DNA of 64,000 nucleotides from Mesorhizobium hawassense (GTDB lineage Bacteria; Pseudomonadota; Alphaproteobacteria; Rhizobiales; Rhizobiaceae). The notes beneath the pieces are model-generated. The model saw nothing but the letters and a program-made list of their open reading frames with translations, searched no databases and had not been told where the DNA came from. Of the stretch, positions 34,131 through 42,176 are shown one piece after another (within the stretch, counting starts at the first letter, position 1; each line of letters begins with the position of its first letter). Where the stretch lies: the NCBI RefSeq assembly GCF_003289945.1, contig NZ_QMBP01000008.1:237877-301876 (forward strand), written 5' to 3'. A program made the translations under genes and the position numbers.

Positions 34131-34484
34131 ATGTCCTATGTCGACGGTTTCGTGATTGCCGTGCCGAAGGCAAGCCTCGACGACTACAAGAAGCTGGCCA
34201 ACACCGCGGGCCCCATCTGGATGGAGCACGGTGCGCTTTCCTATGTCGAATGCATCGGCGACGACGTGCCCTATGGCGAGCTGACCTCGTTCCCGCGCGC
34301 CGTGCAGGCGAAGGACGACGAGATCGTCATCTTCGCCTGGGTCGTCTACGAGTCCAGACAGAGCCGCGATGCGGTCATGGCCAAGGTGATGGCCGATGCG
34401 CGTCTAAAGATGGACTGGTCCGCCATGCCGTTCGACGGCAAGCGCATGATCTTCGGCGGCTTCCAGCCGTTCGTGGAGCTTTAG
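34131..34484 (+). CDS. DUF1428 family protein
   Basis: The protein has 117 residues from ATG 34131, with AAAGGAG 8 bases upstream. The sequence MSYVDGFVIAVPKASLDDYK, HGALSYVECIGDDVPYGEL, SFPRAVQAKDDEIVIFAWVVY, DWSAMPFDGKRMIFGGFQ is characteristic of DUF1428, a dimeric alpha/beta-barrel fold of unknown function, cytoplasmic. It lies in a run of small VOC/DUF1428/DHFR-like genes often found together in rhizobia. Confidence 0.85.
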   Translation: MSYVDGFVIAVPKASLDDYKKLANTAGPIWMEHGALSYVECIGDDVPYGELTSFPRAVQAKDDEIVIFAWVVYESRQSRDAVMAKVMADARLKMDWSAMPFDGKRMIFGGFQPFVEL

Positions 34485-34546
34485 GCGCGTGCCGACCCCA
34501 ACGGCGAGACCCGAACTCGTCTTTATTTCCCAAGAAGGACCGATGG

Positions 34547-35117
34547 ATGCGCAAGCTGATCGTATTCAACAGCATATCGCTCGACGGCTATTTTACCGAC
34601 GGGCACGGCGGCATGGACTGGGTGCATAGCCAGGATCCGGAATGGAACGCTTTCGTGGCCGACAATGCCAAGGGCGGAGGCATGCTGGTGCTCGGCCGCG
34701 TTACCTACGACCTGATGATCCAGTTCTGGCCGACGCCGCTGGCCGCGCAGATCGCACCGGTGGTGGCGGAACGCATGAACGCCATGCCCAAGGTCGTGTT
34801 TTCCCGAACGCTCGACACGGCAAGTTGGAAAAACACCGAGTTGGTCAAAAGCGGAGCGGCGGCGAAGCTTCGACACCTGAAGCAGCGGCCGGGCAATCAC
34901 ATGACGATCCTGGGGAGCGGCAATCTCGTCGCTCAATTGGGCCGAGGAGAACCTGATCGACGAATACCAGTTCGTCATCGTTCCGGTCATGCTTGGCGCC
35001 GGCAGGACGATGTTCGAGGGCATCGGCAACCGGCTCAATGTGAAGCTGGCCCGGTCACAGGCCTTCGGCAACGGCAACGTCTTCCTGCGCTACGAGCAGA
35101 AGGCGCGGGCCGCCTGA
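34547..35117 (+). pseudogene. Dihydrofolate reductase-like (RibD C-terminal) protein, frameshifted
   Basis: The frame from ATG 34547 reads MRKLIVFNSISLDGYFTDG, GGGMLVLGRVTYDLMIQFWP, PKVVFSRTL and MTILGSGNLVAQL, the RibD-C/DHFR-like fold. After TTGGGCC (34937-34943) the homologous sequence continues one frame over as AEENLIDEYQFVIVPVMLG, GRTMFEGIGNRLNVKL and VFLRYEQKARAA, stopping at TGA 35115-35117. Removing one G from the GGG run restores a 189-residue protein of normal length. The original frame runs on to 35161 with an unlikely Arg-rich tail. It is either a genuine recent pseudogene or a homopolymer sequencing error. Confidence 0.85.
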
Positions 35118-35177
35118 TGCATCCAAGGGGTCCGGACGACGTTCAACCGACGTCATCCTGATCCGGCACGTGGCTGT

Positions 35178-36812
35178 TCAGCCCAGCTTGTCGAGCAGCG
35201 GCTTCAGCCGATCGCCATAGCGCTTCCACAGATCGACCGAGCCCTGATACATCGGCTGGCGCACCTGCGCGGCGGAGGCGGTGCGCACCGGCCGGTCCGT
35301 CTCGTGGAACGACAGCACCTTGTCGTCCCACGGCAGGCCGAGATGCGCCATCAGCGCTCGCGCCTGCCCTTCCTGGTCGGCGACGAAATCCTCATAGCGC
35401 ACGTCGTGCACGACGCCCGGCAGCATCTTGTGCCAATGCGCCATGATGTCGGTGTAGAGGTTGTGGAAGTCGGCGAGCTCGCCGAGATCGTAGCCATAGC
35501 GGTGGCTGTCGCCGCGGAAATGCACCTTGAAGATCGACAGGCACGTCGCCGCCGCATCGCGGGCGCAATGCACGATCTTGGCCTTCGGCAGCATCATGTG
35601 CAGGAAGCCGATCAACATGAAGTTGCCCGGCATCTTGTCGGTGACATGGCGATAGCCCGGATAGCGGCTATGCAGCATATCGAGATAGGCCTGGCCGGCT
35701 TCTGCGAACGTCTTGTCCGGCATGTCGGCGATCCCTGCGGGGAATCCACCAGGCATGCTCATTGGAAACTGCTTGCCGACGGCCGTCTTCAGGATGTTCA
35801 ACTCGCCAGCGCCATAGACCTGCGGGTGGCTGGCGATGATCTGCTCGACCAGCGTGGTGCCGGAGCGCGGCATGCCGACGACGAATATCGGCGTCTCGTC
35901 GGAAATGTCGCTCGTCCGGTGCGTCTCGAAGAAGGCCTCGTCGAAGACCGCCTTCATCGCCTCGAATTCGTCGCGCGTGCGGACCGGATCGTAGTCGATA
36001 CCCTGGCGGCGGATGGCGTTGCCCTCGGCGAAATAGTCGAAGGCGCGGCCATAGTCCTTGAGGTCGTCATTGACCTTGCCGAGACCGAAGGAAAGCTGCA
36101 TGCGCGCAAGGCTGCCCTGCGGCGCCTTGGCATGCTCGGCTTCCATGCCGGCAAGCTCCTTGTCACGCTCGGTCTGGCGCTTGACCTGCGTGAGCAGCAG
36201 CCAGGCCTTGGCCATGGCCGGAGCAACCGCGACGGCCTGACGGGCAAGATCGGCGGCTTCGTCGAGCTTGCCCTTCTCCATCATCGCGACACCCAGCCCG
36301 TAAAGCAGCTCGGCGTCTTTCGGCCTGATCGACAACGACTCGCGGAACAGGGCGATCGCCTCATCGAGCCGCGCGGCCTCCTGCAGCGTCTCGGCAAGGC
36401 CGATGCGGGCGCGGACATGGAACGGGTTGCGGCCGATTGTGCCACGGTAGATCTCCTCGGCGGCGCCGAACTGGCCGAGCTGCTTCAGCGACGAGCCGAG
36501 ATTGTCGCGCGCCGCCAATTGCTCCGGCCGGATGTCCACCGCGCCGCGGAAGAAATCGACGGCGGCGGCGACCCGACCGAGGTCGCGCATGACGGTGCCC
36601 ATATTGTTGAGGAAGTCGGCATTACCGGGCTGCATCGTCACCGACTGCTCGATGAGATCGAGCCCTTCCTCGCTGCGGCCGGTCTGGTGCAGCAGCAATC
36701 CGAGGAAATGCAAAGCGGCGGCATGGTTCGGCTGCTGCCCCAGCACTTGCCGGTAGAGCGCCTCGGCTTCCTGGCGGCGGCCGGCCTGATGCAATTGCAG
36801 CGCCCGCTGCAC
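35178..36812 (-). CDS. TPR-repeat sulfotransferase family protein
   Basis: The protein has 544 residues from GTG 36812, the first usable start after an upstream in-frame stop. The first 270 residues are tetratricopeptide repeats (for example QAEALYRQVLGQQPNHAAALHF-type units with Ala/Leu pattern). The C-terminal half is a sulfotransferase domain: the PAPS 5'-phosphosulfate loop FVVGMPRSGTTLVEQIIASH, AGELNILKTAV, DKMPGNFMLIGFLHMMLPKAKIVHCARDA, VRYEDFVADQEGQARALMAHL. It would transfer sulfate from PAPS to a carbohydrate or protein acceptor. No signal peptide, so cytoplasmic. Monocistronic. Confidence 0.87.
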   Translation of the reverse strand: MQRALQLHQAGRRQEAEALYRQVLGQQPNHAAALHFLGLLLHQTGRSEEGLDLIEQSVTMQPGNADFLNNMGTVMRDLGRVAAAVDFFRGAVDIRPEQLAARDNLGSSLKQLGQFGAAEEIYRGTIGRNPFHVRARIGLAETLQEAARLDEAIALFRESLSIRPKDAELLYGLGVAMMEKGKLDEAADLARQAVAVAPAMAKAWLLLTQVKRQTERDKELAGMEAEHAKAPQGSLARMQLSFGLGKVNDDLKDYGRAFDYFAEGNAIRRQGIDYDPVRTRDEFEAMKAVFDEAFFETHRTSDISDETPIFVVGMPRSGTTLVEQIIASHPQVYGAGELNILKTAVGKQFPMSMPGGFPAGIADMPDKTFAEAGQAYLDMLHSRYPGYRHVTDKMPGNFMLIGFLHMMLPKAKIVHCARDAAATCLSIFKVHFRGDSHRYGYDLGELADFHNLYTDIMAHWHKMLPGVVHDVRYEDFVADQEGQARALMAHLGLPWDDKVLSFHETDRPVRTASAAQVRQPMYQGSVDLWKRYGDRLKPLLDKLG

Positions 36813-37009
36813 ATAGGGATCGAGCGGGCTGGCCGTTCCTGACTTGCCGCCCGCGTTTGCCGCTCTTCTTTGATCTCTGTTAATGGGAAACCTGCCGTGT
36901 TTGTTGGTCCGCCGGACCTAAGCCATGCGGGCGAGAGATTCAAGGCTAAGCAATACCACGCGCGTCGTGGCGTCCATATCCACCTGTGGAAACGGACACC
37001 GAGACTTCC

Positions 37010-37408
37010 TCAGCAAGGCCCGTCGCCGACGATGCGATAATCCGCCGCGCGGGCCTCACAGGCATTCGGGAAGGTTCGCTCTTGCCCATGGCGCCTGGCG
37101 CAGACCGGGGCGTATTCGCGCGTGCAGAACGTCTGCTCGCCGCCTCCACCGCCGCCGCCGGCGCGGCAAGGACCGTCGCGCACGATGCGGTACCCTTCCC
37201 TTTCGGCCAGGCAGGCATTGGCGAAGGTCTGGCGGTCGCCGTCGCGCCGGGCGCAGACCGGCTGGTATTGCATGGTGCAGAGCTGCGGATTCGGCTTGGG
37301 TGGCCGCGGGCGCGGCCCGTCGTCGTCGACGACCACCGTACAGGCCGCCAGGAGCACGGACAGGACGAAAGTGACCAGGCTCCGCCGAGAGATCGCAACA
37401 AGTCGCAT
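37010..37408 (-). CDS. Lipoprotein with two Kazal-type protease inhibitor domains
   Basis: The protein has 132 residues. A signal with lipobox (TFVLSVLLAAC, Cys about 23) leads to a Pro/Arg-rich spacer. Two near-identical Kazal-like modules of about 38 residues follow: CTMQYQPVCARRDGDRQTFA...AC...GPC and CTREYAPVCARRHGQERTFP...AC...GPC, joined by a Gly-rich linker. Spacing of the four Cys per module (C-x6-PVC-xn-NAC-xn-C) fits compact Kazal domains lacking one disulfide. The likely role is inhibition of serine proteases at the cell envelope. The P1 region is Arg-rich, compatible with trypsin-like targets. Confidence 0.78.
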   Translation of the reverse strand: MRLVAISRRSLVTFVLSVLLAACTVVVDDDGPRPRPPKPNPQLCTMQYQPVCARRDGDRQTFANACLAEREGYRIVRDGPCRAGGGGGGGEQTFCTREYAPVCARRHGQERTFPNACEARAADYRIVGDGPC

Positions 37409-37859
37409 ATGTCCCTCTTTTATCCCGGTGCCATGCTATCGGCCTGCGGCATCCTCGCATTCCCCGCAGCAAACGCAACCACCGTTTGTGGAGCCGCAAC
37501 CCTCGATCGGCGACCTCACCCTGGCCCATGCTTGGCCTGTCTCTGGCCGATGACCGGCGGTGGCACGGGGTCTATCGAGGCGCCTGCGTTGGACGCGCCG
37601 CTGGCCGCCCGCGACCGTCGTCTTGCAACCATCACGTTTCCGTGTAATAAATTTCCCCGTTCGGGCATTTGCGACCCGGAGAGCGGAACGTTTTGGACGA
37701 CCTTTCCCCGATAAGTGTGAATCTCTGACAACCCCGTTTTTCGGCGGGGGGTTTGACCATGCGCGAATGCATGTCCGCCGAAGCAACCACCGGGATTTGC
37801 CCAAGGCGCGAGGCAGCGGGCAGACCACCAAGACTGACACGGGTGAAGGAGTTTCCCCA
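37409..37859. other. 451-bp intergenic region with probable cold-shock leader
   Basis: No gene is supported here. An AACCCC/GGGGTT hairpin lies at 37730-37753, and the following stretch up to the first cold-shock gene probably forms its long 5' leader, as in other csp genes. The ribosome region GAAGGAGTTTCCCC before that gene is nearly repeated (AAAGGAGTTTCCC) before the second csp gene. Confidence 0.45.
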
Positions 37860-38072
37860 ATGGCCCAGACCGGTACCGTAAAGTTCTTCAACGCCACCAA
37901 AGGCTTCGGCTTCATCACGCCGGATGGCGGCGCCAAGGACGTGTTCGTCCACATTTCCGCGATCGAGGCATCTGGCCTGCGCACGCTGGTCGACGGCCAG
38001 AAGGTCACCTTCGACGTCGAGCCGGACCGCATGGGCAAAGGCCCGAAGGCGGTCAACCTGCGCGCCGCCTGA
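37860..38072 (+). CDS. Cold-shock protein, CspA family
   Basis: The protein has 70 residues: one cold-shock domain with RNP1 KGFGFITP and RNP2 DVFVHISAI, with the start MAQTGTVKFFNATKGFGF. It binds single-stranded nucleic acid and melts RNA structures. The ATG follows AAGGAGTTTCCCCA. The sequence is about 80 percent alike to the second copy at 38309 by eye, so they are paralogs. An intrinsic terminator follows at 38151. Confidence 0.93.
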   Translation: MAQTGTVKFFNATKGFGFITPDGGAKDVFVHISAIEASGLRTLVDGQKVTFDVEPDRMGKGPKAVNLRAA

Positions 38073-38150
38073 TCGGCGCGACCGCCTGTCCTTGCGAATG
38101 CAATGATGCGGCAGGATCATAAACGGGCTTTTGGACAGGCTCGAAATTGC

Positions 38151-38182
38151 AAAGGCGCGACCGAACCGTCGCGCCTTTTTTG
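38151..38182 (+). terminator. Intrinsic terminator after the first cold-shock gene
   Basis: AAAGGCGCGA and TCGCGCCTTT form a 10-bp stem around CCGAACCG, followed by TTTT. It separates the two csp transcription units. Confidence 0.85.
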
Positions 38183-38308
38183 CGCGCAAATGCTTGGATC
38201 GGCAGGCGAAAACTTTCTCTTGCCGATAGCGCTAAAATAAAGGACAAATTTCCTCTCGGGCAGTTTGCCGGCCCGAGACTTGACTTGATGGGATCAAAGG
38301 AGTTTCCC

Positions 38309-38521
38309 ATGCCGCAGACCGGCACCGTCAAATTCTTCAACCATGCCAAGGGCTTCGGCTTCATCACGCCCGACGATGGCGCGAAGGATGTCTTCGTCCA
38401 TATCTCGGCTGTGCAGGCGTCGGGCCTTCCCGGTCTTGAGGATGGGCAGAAAGTGACATTCGACACCGAGCCGGACAAGCGCGGCAAGGGTCCGAAGGCC
38501 GTCAATCTGTCGATCGGCTAA
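38309..38521 (+). CDS. Cold-shock protein, CspA family (second copy)
   Basis: The protein has 70 residues (MPQTGTVKFFNHAKGFGF, DDGAKDVFVHISAVQASG, KVTFDTEPDKRGKGPKAVNL) with both RNP motifs intact. AAAGGAGTTTCCC precedes ATG 38309. Its own promoter is implied by the terminator upstream. A GGCGGGA/TCCCGCC hairpin without a U-tract follows at 38556-38573. Paralog of the preceding gene. Confidence 0.93.
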   Translation: MPQTGTVKFFNHAKGFGFITPDDGAKDVFVHISAVQASGLPGLEDGQKVTFDTEPDKRGKGPKAVNLSIG

Positions 38522-38739
38522 GCCGGCTCACGACGGATCCGACGGAGGCTTTTCAGGCGGGACTGCTCCCGCCCGGAATGGGTCGTGGCCGGACTTCCAA
38601 AAGATCGCCGGGCCTCGAAAAAATCGATTGCGCCGATTTCCGTTCAGCCTCCGTTCAGCCACGGTCTTCTATTAACCTTTGCTAAAGCCGGTCCGCATCC
38701 CCTGAAAAAATGCGCAGGCCGGCGCGAAGGAGACCGAAA

Positions 38740-39150
38740 ATGAACCGTTTTCTCAAGACCGCCATCCTGACCGCGGGCATTGCCGCGACCACCCTGGCCA
38801 CCTTCTCGGCGGCCAATGCCGATGACTGGCGCTGGCGCCATCATCGCCATCATGGCGGCGACGCCCTTGCTGCCGGCGTTGTCGGCCTCGCGGCCGGCGC
38901 CCTGATCGGCAGCGCGCTCAGCAACCCCGGGCCGCGCTATTATGACCCGGCCTATGATGACGGCTATTATCCTGACCGGCCGGTGCGCCGCTACTATGTG
39001 CAACCCCGGGTCGTCTACGCGGACCGCTATGCCGAGCCGTGGACCCGGGCCTGGTACGAGTATTGCTCGGACCGCTACCGCACCTTCAATTCGCGGACCG
39101 GCACCTTCACCGGCAATGACGGTGACCAGCACTTCTGCGTCGCCAACTGA
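38740..39150 (+). CDS. BA14K family protein
   Basis: The protein has 136 residues from ATG 38740 (AAGGAG nine bases upstream). A signal peptide (MNRFLKTAILTAGIAATTLATFSAANA-DD) is followed by a His/Arg-rich stretch, a Gly-rich hydrophobic segment (AAGVVGLAAGALIGSALS), a Tyr-rich region and the BA14K signature WTRAWYEYCSDRYRTFNSRTGTFTGNDG..FC. The family was named from a Brucella antigen with lectin-like activity and is common in Rhizobiales; envelope location is expected. Confidence 0.87.
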   Translation: MNRFLKTAILTAGIAATTLATFSAANADDWRWRHHRHHGGDALAAGVVGLAAGALIGSALSNPGPRYYDPAYDDGYYPDRPVRRYYVQPRVVYADRYAEPWTRAWYEYCSDRYRTFNSRTGTFTGNDGDQHFCVAN

Positions 39151-39156
39151 GCCAAA

Positions 39157-39210
39157 GCAATTCCAGGAAAAGTGTGAAGCGGTTTTCCGTTCGGAATTGC
39201 GTCCAACAAA
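39157..39210 (+). repeat. Dispersed rhizobial palindromic repeat, full copy
   Basis: GCAATTCCAGGAAAAGTGTG and GCGGTTTTCCGTTCGGAATT followed by GCGTC and AACAAAG. It starts six bases after the BA14K stop codon. The closest copies are those at 33977 and 22236. Confidence 0.75.
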
Positions 39211-39229
39211 GCTGGTTCCCTGCCCTAAG

Positions 39230-39253
39230 AGCGCCGCCCCCAGCGGCGCTTTT
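39230..39253 (+). terminator. Intrinsic terminator after the BA14K gene
   Basis: AGCGCCGC and GCGGCGCT form an 8-bp stem around CCCCA, followed by TTTCTTTT. It lies just beyond the palindromic repeat and also faces the end of the convergent MBL-fold gene. Confidence 0.75.
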
Positions 39254-39262
39254 CTTTTGCGG

Positions 39263-39904
39263 TCAGGTCAAGAAGGGGTTGGTCCGCCGCTCGTCGCCAA
39301 AACGGCTGCCCGGCCCATGGCCGCAAATGAAGCCGACATCGTCGCCAAGCGGCAGGAGCTTTTCCTTGATCGAGGCGATCAGCGCGGCGTGATCGCCGCC
39401 GGGCAGATCGGTGCGCCCGATCGAGCCGCGAAACAGCACGTCGCCGACATGCGCGAACTTGGCCGCGCGGTTGTAGTAGACGACATGGCCCGGCGCATGC
39501 CCGGGGCAATGCAGCACCTCGAATTGATGATTGCCGAACGACACCGTCTCGCCTTCGCTGAGGAAGCGGTCCGGCACGCAATTGCGCACCGGATCGGTGA
39601 GGCCGAAGCGCTTGGCCTGGTTCTCGAGATTGGCAAGCAGCGGCTTGTCGGCTTCATGCGGGCCGATGATGTCGATGCCGAGCGCATCCTTCAGCTCCAT
39701 CGCGCCGCCGGCATGGTCGATATGGCCATGCGTGATCCAGATCGCGCCGGCTCTGATGGCGTTGTCCTTCAGCGCCTTGAGCACCTGATCGATATCGCCG
39801 CCGGGATCGACCACGACACCGGCCTTGTCGTCCATGTCGAACAGGATGGTGCAGTTCTGCTGGAAGGGCGTGACCGGCACGATGCCGGCATTGAGCTGAC
39901 CCAT
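39263..39904 (-). CDS. MBL-fold metallo-hydrolase (glyoxalase II-like)
   Basis: The protein has 213 residues from ATG 39904, with GAAAGGAA upstream; the longer frame is rejected. The metal-binding THGHIDHAGG (HxHxDH) motif, a second His in LHCPGHAPGHVVYY, Asp in HVGDVLFRGSIGRTDLPGGD and the terminal CGHGPGSRFGDERRTNPFL all fit the YcbL/glyoxalase II-like branch. It probably hydrolyses a thioester or related substrate with two metal ions in the cytoplasm. Confidence 0.88.
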   Translation of the reverse strand: MGQLNAGIVPVTPFQQNCTILFDMDDKAGVVVDPGGDIDQVLKALKDNAIRAGAIWITHGHIDHAGGAMELKDALGIDIIGPHEADKPLLANLENQAKRFGLTDPVRNCVPDRFLSEGETVSFGNHQFEVLHCPGHAPGHVVYYNRAAKFAHVGDVLFRGSIGRTDLPGGDHAALIASIKEKLLPLGDDVGFICGHGPGSRFGDERRTNPFLT

Positions 39905-39982
39905 GGCATTCCTTTCGAGATGTGGGCCACTGATGTAGAGGCCATGGCGGTTCGCGTCCACCATCGGCGACGCGAACCTTCC

Positions 39983-40013
39983 TCGAAAAGAAATGGGCGG
40001 CCGGAGCCGCCCA
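39983..40013 (-). terminator. Intrinsic terminator of the Gly-rich protein gene
   Basis: On the minus strand TGGGCGGC and GCCGCCCA pair around TCCG and are followed by TTTCTTTT. It ends the transcript of the gene at 40041-40349. Confidence 0.75.
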
Positions 40014-40040
40014 CGCACGGACCTGAAAATGTGGCTAGGT

Positions 40041-40349
40041 CTATTTCTTCATCGCGCCCATGACCGCGCCGAGAATGCCGGTAAGGATCGCGCCGCCGCC
40101 GGCGCCGCCAAGGATGTTCTTCAGGTCGATCGCGCTGCCGATGCCACCCGCTGCCGCTGCCGCATCAACCCCGCCACCGCCGAGCAGGCTGCCGAGAATG
40201 GCCGCGCCGCCGACGCCGCCGATGGCGCCGCCGAGGATTTTGGTGAGTTGACCCATCGCCGCCTGCTTCAGCGCCACACCTACCGCCTGACCGCCGATAA
40301 CACCTGCAATCACCTGTACAATGATCTGAACAATCGTGTTCGTATCCAT
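40041..40349 (-). CDS. Small Gly/Ala-rich membrane protein
   Basis: The protein has 102 residues from ATG 40349, with GGAGGG ten bases upstream. It is almost wholly Gly, Ala, Ile, Leu and Val: MDTNTIVQIIVQVIAGVIGG, QLTKILGGAIGGVGGAAIL, LLGGGGVDAAAAAGGIG, and a C-terminal GILGAVMGAMKK. The glycine-zipper pattern suggests membrane association or oligomer formation. I recognise no named family. It has its own terminator. Confidence 0.7.
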   Translation of the reverse strand: MDTNTIVQIIVQVIAGVIGGQAVGVALKQAAMGQLTKILGGAIGGVGGAAILGSLLGGGGVDAAAAAGGIGSAIDLKNILGGAGGGAILTGILGAVMGAMKK

Positions 40350-40442
40350 GTAACTGGTCCCTCCATAGCCGCCAGCCTCCAAGGGCCGACACCATCATGA
40401 GACGCCGAACCACTCGAAAGTCAAATGCGTGAAAGCTTAAAT

Positions 40443-40468
40443 AAAAAGGGCGGCTCGAAAACCGCCCC
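40443..40468 (-). terminator. Intrinsic terminator of ilvE
   Basis: On the minus strand GGGCGG and CCGCCC pair around TTTTCGAG, followed by TTTTT. It lies 28 bases after the ilvE stop. Confidence 0.8.
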
Positions 40469-40495
40469 TATTGCACAAAAAAGCTGTGACTATCG

Positions 40496-41389
40496 CTATT
40501 CTGCGGCGATGGCGTGCTTTGGTTGCACTGCAGCAGAATAGTCGTTCATCAACGTCTTGGCGATCTCGCCGACCTCGAATCGGTAGGGCCCGATCTCCGA
40601 GACCGGCGTTACTTCGGCGGCCGTTCCGGTGAGGAAACATTGCTCGAAACCTTCGAGTTCCTCCGGCATGATGGCGCGCTCGATCAGCTCGAAACCTCGC
40701 TCCTTCGCCAGGCCGATCACGGTGCGGCGGGTGATCCCGTCGAGGAAACAGTCGGGCGTCGGCGTATGGATCTTCCCGTCCTTGACGAAGAAGATGTTGG
40801 CCCCCGTGGCTTCGGCCACCTGGCCACGCCAGTCGAGCATCATGGCATCGGCGTAGCCCTTGGCCTCGGCGGCGTGCTTGGACATGGTGCAGATCATGTA
40901 GAGGCCGGCGGCCTTCGACTTGGACGGCGCGGTGCGCGGATCGGGCCGGCGCCATTCGGCGACATCGAGGCGAATGCCCTTGAGCTTCTGCGCCGGGTCG
41001 AAATAGCTCGGCCACTGCCAGATGGCGATGGCGCAGTTGATACGGCTGTTCTGCGCCGAAACGCCCATCTGCTCGCTGCCGCGCCAGGCGATCGGACGCA
41101 CATAGGCGTCTTGGAAACCCTGCTTCTTCAGAAGCGTGCGGCAGGCCTCGTCGATCTCGGCGACCGCGTAGGGAATCTTGAAACCGAGCAGGCGCGCCGA
41201 TTCATGCAGGCGCTCATTGTGCTCGGTCAGCTTGAAGATCTGGCCGCCATAGGCGCGCTCGCCCTCGAAGACGGCGCTGGCATAGTGCAGGCCGTGGGTC
41301 AGCACATGGATTTTGGCGTCGGCCCATTTGACGAACTCGCCGTTCATCCAGATGAAGCCTTCCAGTTGATCGAAGGGAACGGATGCCAT
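40496..41389 (-). CDS. ilvE: Branched-chain amino acid aminotransferase
   Basis: The protein has 297 residues. ATG 41389 follows GGGAGGT by six bases, so the longer frame is rejected. Class IV aminotransferase features: FIWMNGEFVKWADAKIHVLTHGLHYASAVFEGERAYGG, the PLP Lys in SKAAGLYMICTMSKHAAEAKGYADAMMLDWRGQVAEATGANIFFV (a region split across the active site), and TVIGLAKERGFELIERAIMPEEL. It performs the last step of Leu, Ile and Val synthesis and the first step of their breakdown. It is divergent from the MarR gene at 41646 with a 256-bp spacer. Confidence 0.93.
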   Translation of the reverse strand: MASVPFDQLEGFIWMNGEFVKWADAKIHVLTHGLHYASAVFEGERAYGGQIFKLTEHNERLHESARLLGFKIPYAVAEIDEACRTLLKKQGFQDAYVRPIAWRGSEQMGVSAQNSRINCAIAIWQWPSYFDPAQKLKGIRLDVAEWRRPDPRTAPSKSKAAGLYMICTMSKHAAEAKGYADAMMLDWRGQVAEATGANIFFVKDGKIHTPTPDCFLDGITRRTVIGLAKERGFELIERAIMPEELEGFEQCFLTGTAAEVTPVSEIGPYRFEVGEIAKTLMNDYSAAVQPKHAIAAE

Positions 41390-41606
41390 GGAAACCTCCC
41401 GCGGGCGGGCCCGCAAATCGTTATGTCCTATAGGCTTTGGTGCCGGCCCCGCCACAGGGTCCGGAACGCTGGCCAGTGCTTGAAAGCGTAGGCGGATATT
41501 CAATCCGTGGCAAACTCAGGAAGTTCCGGAAAAGCGGCTTCCGCTTGCCTTTTCGTTCGCAATCCGCCGAAAAGCTTGTCAAAAATTATCATTGCCCGGA
41601 AATTAC

Positions 41607-41621
41607 GTCAATAGTACTGAC
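41607..41621. promoter_or_regulatory. Imperfect palindrome upstream of the MarR-type gene
   Basis: GTCAATAGTACTGAC reads as GTCAnTAnTAnTGAC, symmetric at 12 of 15 positions, 24 bp before the MarR start. MarR proteins bind short palindromes of this length, so it may be an autoregulatory site. Confidence 0.45.
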
Positions 41622-41645
41622 ATAATTCCCGCCTCGCATGGAGAA

Positions 41646-42176
41646 ATGATGACGAGCCCCGCAGCCGGAAAACCGATCAGGACGGCGATCACCGATGACG
41701 ACGGCATTGACTTCGCCATCATCGAACTGTTTTTCTTCGCTTATCGCGATTTCACCTCCGATCCGGACCAGATCCTTGCCGATTACGGCTTCGGCCGCGC
41801 CCATCATCGTGTGCTGCACTTCGTCAACCGCAGGCCGGGCCTCACCGTCGCAGAACTGCTCGACGTGCTGAAAATCACCAAGCAGAGCCTTGCGCGGGTC
41901 TTGAAACAGCTGATCGATACCGATCATATTGTCCAGGTGCAGGGTCCGCGCGACCGCCGGCAACGCGAACTCTACCCGACCGCCAAGGGCCGCGCCCTGG
42001 CGCTGGCGCTGGCGCGGCCACAGTCGCGCCGCATCCGTGCGGCATTGGAGGATTCTGGAGCCACCGAACGCGCCACGATCGAGCGATTCCTGGAAGCGAT
42101 GGTCAATCCGGAACTAAGAGCGCAGATCGACATTGTGCCTGCGCAAACATCGGGGAAGAACCATGGAGACCATTGA
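41646..42176 (+). CDS. MarR-family transcriptional regulator (PetP-like position)
   Basis: The protein has 176 residues from ATG 41646 (ATG 41649 is equally possible). The winged helix is clear: IIELFFFAYRDFTSDPDQIL, GRAHHRVLHFVNRRPGLTVAELLDVLKITKQSLARVLKQLID and the wing GPRDRRQRELYPTAKGRALA. It overlaps the response-regulator gene by 14 bp, so regulator, response regulator and kinase form an operon. The MarR plus OmpR-type pair resembles the petP-petR pair of Rhodobacter capsulatus. Confidence 0.87.
   Translation: MMTSPAAGKPIRTAITDDDGIDFAIIELFFFAYRDFTSDPDQILADYGFGRAHHRVLHFVNRRPGLTVAELLDVLKITKQSLARVLKQLIDTDHIVQVQGPRDRRQRELYPTAKGRALALALARPQSRRIRAALEDSGATERATIERFLEAMVNPELRAQIDIVPAQTSGKNHGDH

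Noticed and set aside
41510..41580. AAGTTCCGGAAAAGCGG and TTTTCGTTCGCAAT, resembling the dispersed repeat
   Set aside because: Too diverged from the other copies to separate from chance; no continuous match over the arms.
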